Shown piece by piece: positions 61,235-64,000 of a stretch of 64,000 bases of DNA. The DNA lies in NCBI GenBank assembly GCA_019421365.1, contig JAHZFJ010000006.1, forward strand, positions 1-64,000. Direction: 5' to 3'. Every line of letters begins with the position of its first letter. Position 1 is the stretch's first letter. A model generated the notes under the pieces. The model had not been told where the DNA came from, did no database searches, and was given only the letters and a program-made list of their open reading frames with translations. The position numbers and the translations under genes were made by a program. This stretch comes from Lachnospiraceae bacterium (lineage in GTDB: Bacteria > Bacillota > Clostridia > Lachnospirales > Lachnospiraceae).

Positions 61235-62444
61235 TGTCAAAAAATATAAGGTAGAAGAAACTTTTCAGAAGAGAGTTATACGCTATGCGGTACTTAGTCT
61301 TCTAATTACGATACTTGTGGAGCTAACGGCATTTGGTATTATCAGGTTAGGGGGATATGTATTTAGCCATCAACAAACTACCAATGACTCAGATATTGAG
61401 ATGCAGTCAGATATAGCGCAATATAATGCATTAGCGGATTCACCAATGGCGGCAAAATCCAATGTTCAAGAAGAAATACCGGAACAATCTTTCTTAGATA
61501 AAAAAGAAGGGGTTTTTGTTATCGTTGGCATTTGTATGGTATCAGGAGCAATTTTGTTTACTTGCTTATTCATATTCTACTTACAAAGATATTATCGATA
61601 TATCGCAGAAATCACAGAAGGGATTAATCGAATTGCTGGGGGTGATTTTGAAAGTAAGATACCAGTACGTTATAAGGACGAATTATCATCCGTGGCGGAT
61701 ACAGTGAATCGTCTCTCTGTAAGCATTCAGAAGATGATTGAAATGCAAAAGGAGAATGAGAAATCAAAGAATGACTTAATTACTAGTGTCGCTCATGATC
61801 TAAAAACCCCATTAACATCAATTATTGGATATCTTGATCTTGTTCGCTTAGGTAAAGTGGCTGACGAGAATACCAAAGAAAAATATGTAGGTATTGCGTA
61901 TAATAAAGCAAAACGACTTCAAAATTTGATAGAAGATTTGTTTGCATACACTCAATTAAGCTTTGGAACGGTTACACTTCGAAACAGTGAACTTGATATG
62001 GTAAAGTTCCTTGAGCAAATAGCAGAAGAGTTCTATCCAATATTTAATGACTATAATCTTGAATATACATTTCATACGGGAGTAGCAAAAGCTGTTGTAT
62101 ATGGAGACGGTGACATGTTAGAGCGTGTTTTTGCTAATCTATATGGAAATGCAGTGAAGTACGGGAAAGATGGGGAAAAAGTAAAAGCAAGTTTGGAAGA
62201 AAAAGAGGATACATTTGAAATACGTATAACCAATTATGGACAATTAATACCGAAAGAAGAAATTGAACATATATTTGAACGGTTTTATCGTGTAGATAGT
62301 TCTAGATCAGGTGAAACAGGAGGAACTGGTTTAGGGTTAGCAATTGCTAGGAATATTGTAGTGATGCATGGGGGTTCAATTACTGCAACGAGTAATGTTG
62401 GTGGAACTACATTCACAGTAATTCTGAATAAAGCGATGCAGTAG
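61227..62444 (+). CDS. VanS-type sensor histidine kinase
   Basis: Encodes 405 residues, overlapping the regulator gene by 8 bp. Two membrane segments (about 18-42 and 92-118) flank a short outer domain of about 50 residues. A HAMP region follows (ITEGINRIAGGDFESKIP). The dimerisation helix has SVAHDLKTPLTSIIGYLD near 187 with the phospho-acceptor His. The ATPase domain has LYGNAVKYGKDG, then FERFYRVDSSRSG and GTGLGLAIARNIV. It probably senses cell-wall stress. Confidence 0.93.
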   Translation: MNNVKKYKVEETFQKRVIRYAVLSLLITILVELTAFGIIRLGGYVFSHQQTTNDSDIEMQSDIAQYNALADSPMAAKSNVQEEIPEQSFLDKKEGVFVIVGICMVSGAILFTCLFIFYLQRYYRYIAEITEGINRIAGGDFESKIPVRYKDELSSVADTVNRLSVSIQKMIEMQKENEKSKNDLITSVAHDLKTPLTSIIGYLDLVRLGKVADENTKEKYVGIAYNKAKRLQNLIEDLFAYTQLSFGTVTLRNSELDMVKFLEQIAEEFYPIFNDYNLEYTFHTGVAKAVVYGDGDMLERVFANLYGNAVKYGKDGEKVKASLEEKEDTFEIRITNYGQLIPKEEIEHIFERFYRVDSSRSGETGGTGLGLAIARNIVVMHGGSITATSNVGGTTFTVILNKAMQ

Positions 62445-62475
62445 ACCATGGAAAATTAAAGTTAGGAGATTGAAT

Positions 62476-64000
62476 ATGGTATCAAGTATGAAACGATATA
62501 GCCTTTTGTTATGTGTGATAGTATTGGTACTCACAGGCTGTAGTGTGTTCACGCGAGAAGAATCCACGACTAATACAAGCGATAATCGAAAATATAATTA
62601 TCCTGTAGTACTTAAGGATGTTTCTAGAGAAGTTCAAGTAGAAGTAACATATGGACTAAATCACTATGCTAAAATAGGAAAAGACATGCGCATTAAAGTA
62701 GAAATCCAAACAGGGGCGGAGCCTTTTGAGGGATATCTGCAGATTGAAGTGCCCTTCGAGAATAGTTCTACCAAGTATAATCAGGCGATTACAGTAGATT
62801 CGAATTCTAATGCCACGTATGAGATGAATATACCAGTGGTTTATGAGGATATGAAATTCCTGGTTAATCTATTAGATGAAGAACAAGATATACAAGCATC
62901 ACAGATGGCAAATGTGGAGGCAAGTAGAATCTATGATGTACAATATATTGGTGTCCTTGATAAGAAATTACAATCTGAAACAGTTGTGAACAAAGGGAAG
63001 ATGCAAGTGTTTCAGCTGTATGATGATGAATTAATAGATGCGTTTGACAACCTCAATTTGGTTGATAGTATCTTAATCGATGAAGATGAGATAGAGAAAT
63101 TAGATGAGTCAGTGGCATTATTATTAGAAGATTGGTTACAAAATGGCGGAACCTTATTAATTGAACGTTCGGATAAAGATATCGTTACCATAGAGAACGA
63201 GACGGTTAATAATGCGGATAGTACAGGAGAATATGGGTTTGGAAGATATATCTTTGTTCCAGAGATGAAAACTATTGGAGAATTAGCAGATTATGTTGAG
63301 AATCTTGGGCTGAATCCCAAATTATTTCTGTCAGGTGTTACAGATAACCAAATAAAAGATAGTATTAATGCGGAAGTAGTATCTAAGGTACCTAATCTTA
63401 CTAGGTACGTTACCGTGTTTCTTCTATATATAATAGTAATCGGACCTGTGTTGTATTTTGTCTTAAAAAAGACAAATCGTAGAACATACTACTGGGGGGT
63501 GTTGCCTGTTATATCAGTTGTATTCTTAGCCTGTGTTTACGGATTAGGAAAAGATACCCGAGTGGAGAATTCTTATACTAGATATGTGACAATTACGCAG
63601 ATTGCACAGAATGGGTTCACTAATGATACAACTTATTATGCAGCAGTCAATCCTGATAAGACTACATTAACAGTTAGTACAGATGCTTCCGAGAATCTTA
63701 GGCCGCTTTATACCATGAGCGATAATTATCAAGTATCTTCAGATAAGACACGCGCTAATATGGAGTTTTCTATGAATGTAGAAAGTGCTACAGGTGAAGA
63801 AAACTTAGGATATTTAAGCACAATAGGAACAATTTCAAGTGTAAGAGCTTTTCAACCAATTTACTTGAAAACGACAAAGACATATTCACCATCGACAAGC
63901 GATGAACAAGAAGTACAACCGGCGGCTAGGTTAACATACGCAAATTATAGAATAGAAGGTACGTATACGAATACATTAGGAATAGATTTGAATAACGCGG
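62476..64000 (+). CDS. lipoprotein with C-terminal membrane segments (partial, runs off the window)
   Basis: The ATG at 62476 follows TTAGGAGA by about 9 nt. At least 508 codons are open to the window end. The signal ends in the lipobox LTGC near residue 25. About 300 residues of outer domain include a segment LLLEDWLQNGGTLLIERS near 215, like the GATase/DUF4350-type folds. Two membrane helices follow near 310-328 and 338-355, then a second outer beta-rich domain. No family is named with confidence. It may be in an operon with the VanRS-like pair (31-bp gap). Confidence 0.75.
   Translation, partial: MVSSMKRYSLLLCVIVLVLTGCSVFTREESTTNTSDNRKYNYPVVLKDVSREVQVEVTYGLNHYAKIGKDMRIKVEIQTGAEPFEGYLQIEVPFENSSTKYNQAITVDSNSNATYEMNIPVVYEDMKFLVNLLDEEQDIQASQMANVEASRIYDVQYIGVLDKKLQSETVVNKGKMQVFQLYDDELIDAFDNLNLVDSILIDEDEIEKLDESVALLLEDWLQNGGTLLIERSDKDIVTIENETVNNADSTGEYGFGRYIFVPEMKTIGELADYVENLGLNPKLFLSGVTDNQIKDSINAEVVSKVPNLTRYVTVFLLYIIVIGPVLYFVLKKTNRRTYYWGVLPVISVVFLACVYGLGKDTRVENSYTRYVTITQIAQNGFTNDTTYYAAVNPDKTTLTVSTDASENLRPLYTMSDNYQVSSDKTRANMEFSMNVESATGEENLGYLSTIGTISSVRAFQPIYLKTTKTYSPSTSDEQEVQPAARLTYANYRIEGTYTNTLGIDLNNA

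Overview
The window looks like chromosomal DNA of a low-GC Gram-positive anaerobe, most likely a Lachnospiraceae/Clostridium cluster XIVa species related to Clostridium (Lachnoclostridium) phytofermentans. This rests on AT-rich codon use, strong AGGAGG ribosome sites, T-box leaders on tRNA synthetase genes, a split transketolase, a Firmicutes-type infC-rpmI-rplT operon and a trans-2-enoyl-CoA reductase (FabV/TER) typical of butyrate-forming clostridia. The species is inferred from style and gene content, not from a search.

Layout. 1-46 is the 3' end of a 23S rRNA gene, closed by a terminator with no 5S gene after it. 479-3395 holds a two-gene transketolase and a GH18 glycosidase. 3395-5340 is a worn accessory patch: a broken small gene, a HExxH metallopeptidase gene interrupted by one in-frame TAA, tRNA-Gly(CCC), and a 690-bp insert bounded by an exact 23-bp copy of the tRNA 3' end that carries a phosphatase-like gene lacking its catalytic His. 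5483-13407 adds a methyltransferase, a 1375-residue repetitive coiled-coil protein and an ATPase with a PfkB-like N-terminus, an AAA+ core and RyR-like repeats; the last two form a plausible uncharacterised system. 13635-33014 is mainly core genome: pth, mfd, a parvulin-type lipoprotein, a PadR-controlled ABC exporter, truA, fabV, a GT4 glycosyltransferase, a GNAT enzyme beside a 266-bp inverted repeat, T-box-thrS, prfC, and infC (AUU start)-rpmI-rplT.

33158-48960 is a catabolic/transport island under a LacI-family regulator. The regulator is divergent from larC1, an ECF S-component and a P-loop kinase. Then come an SsuCBA-like ABC transporter, a NagB-like isomerase, NagA, a 7TM histidine kinase with a LuxR-type regulator, and a pfk-fba-tpi-larA-tauE operon. 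Near-identical CAAACGTTTG palindromes lie before larC1 and before pfk, which ties the two ends together. The lower-glycolysis paralogues and the LarA homologue all show unusual active-site residues, so this looks like a dedicated pathway for an unknown substrate that ends in triose phosphates and a hydroxy acid.

48975-64000 contains YihY, T-box-pheS-pheT, two tandem secreted Ig-like proteins (about 845 residues each), a VanZ-like protein, a small membrane protein, a VanR/VanS-like two-component pair and a lipoprotein that runs off the end. A 99-nt element, present before both pheT and the small membrane protein, separates a strong Shine-Dalgarno from the start codon by a foldable domain. It is the most interesting RNA-level feature here.
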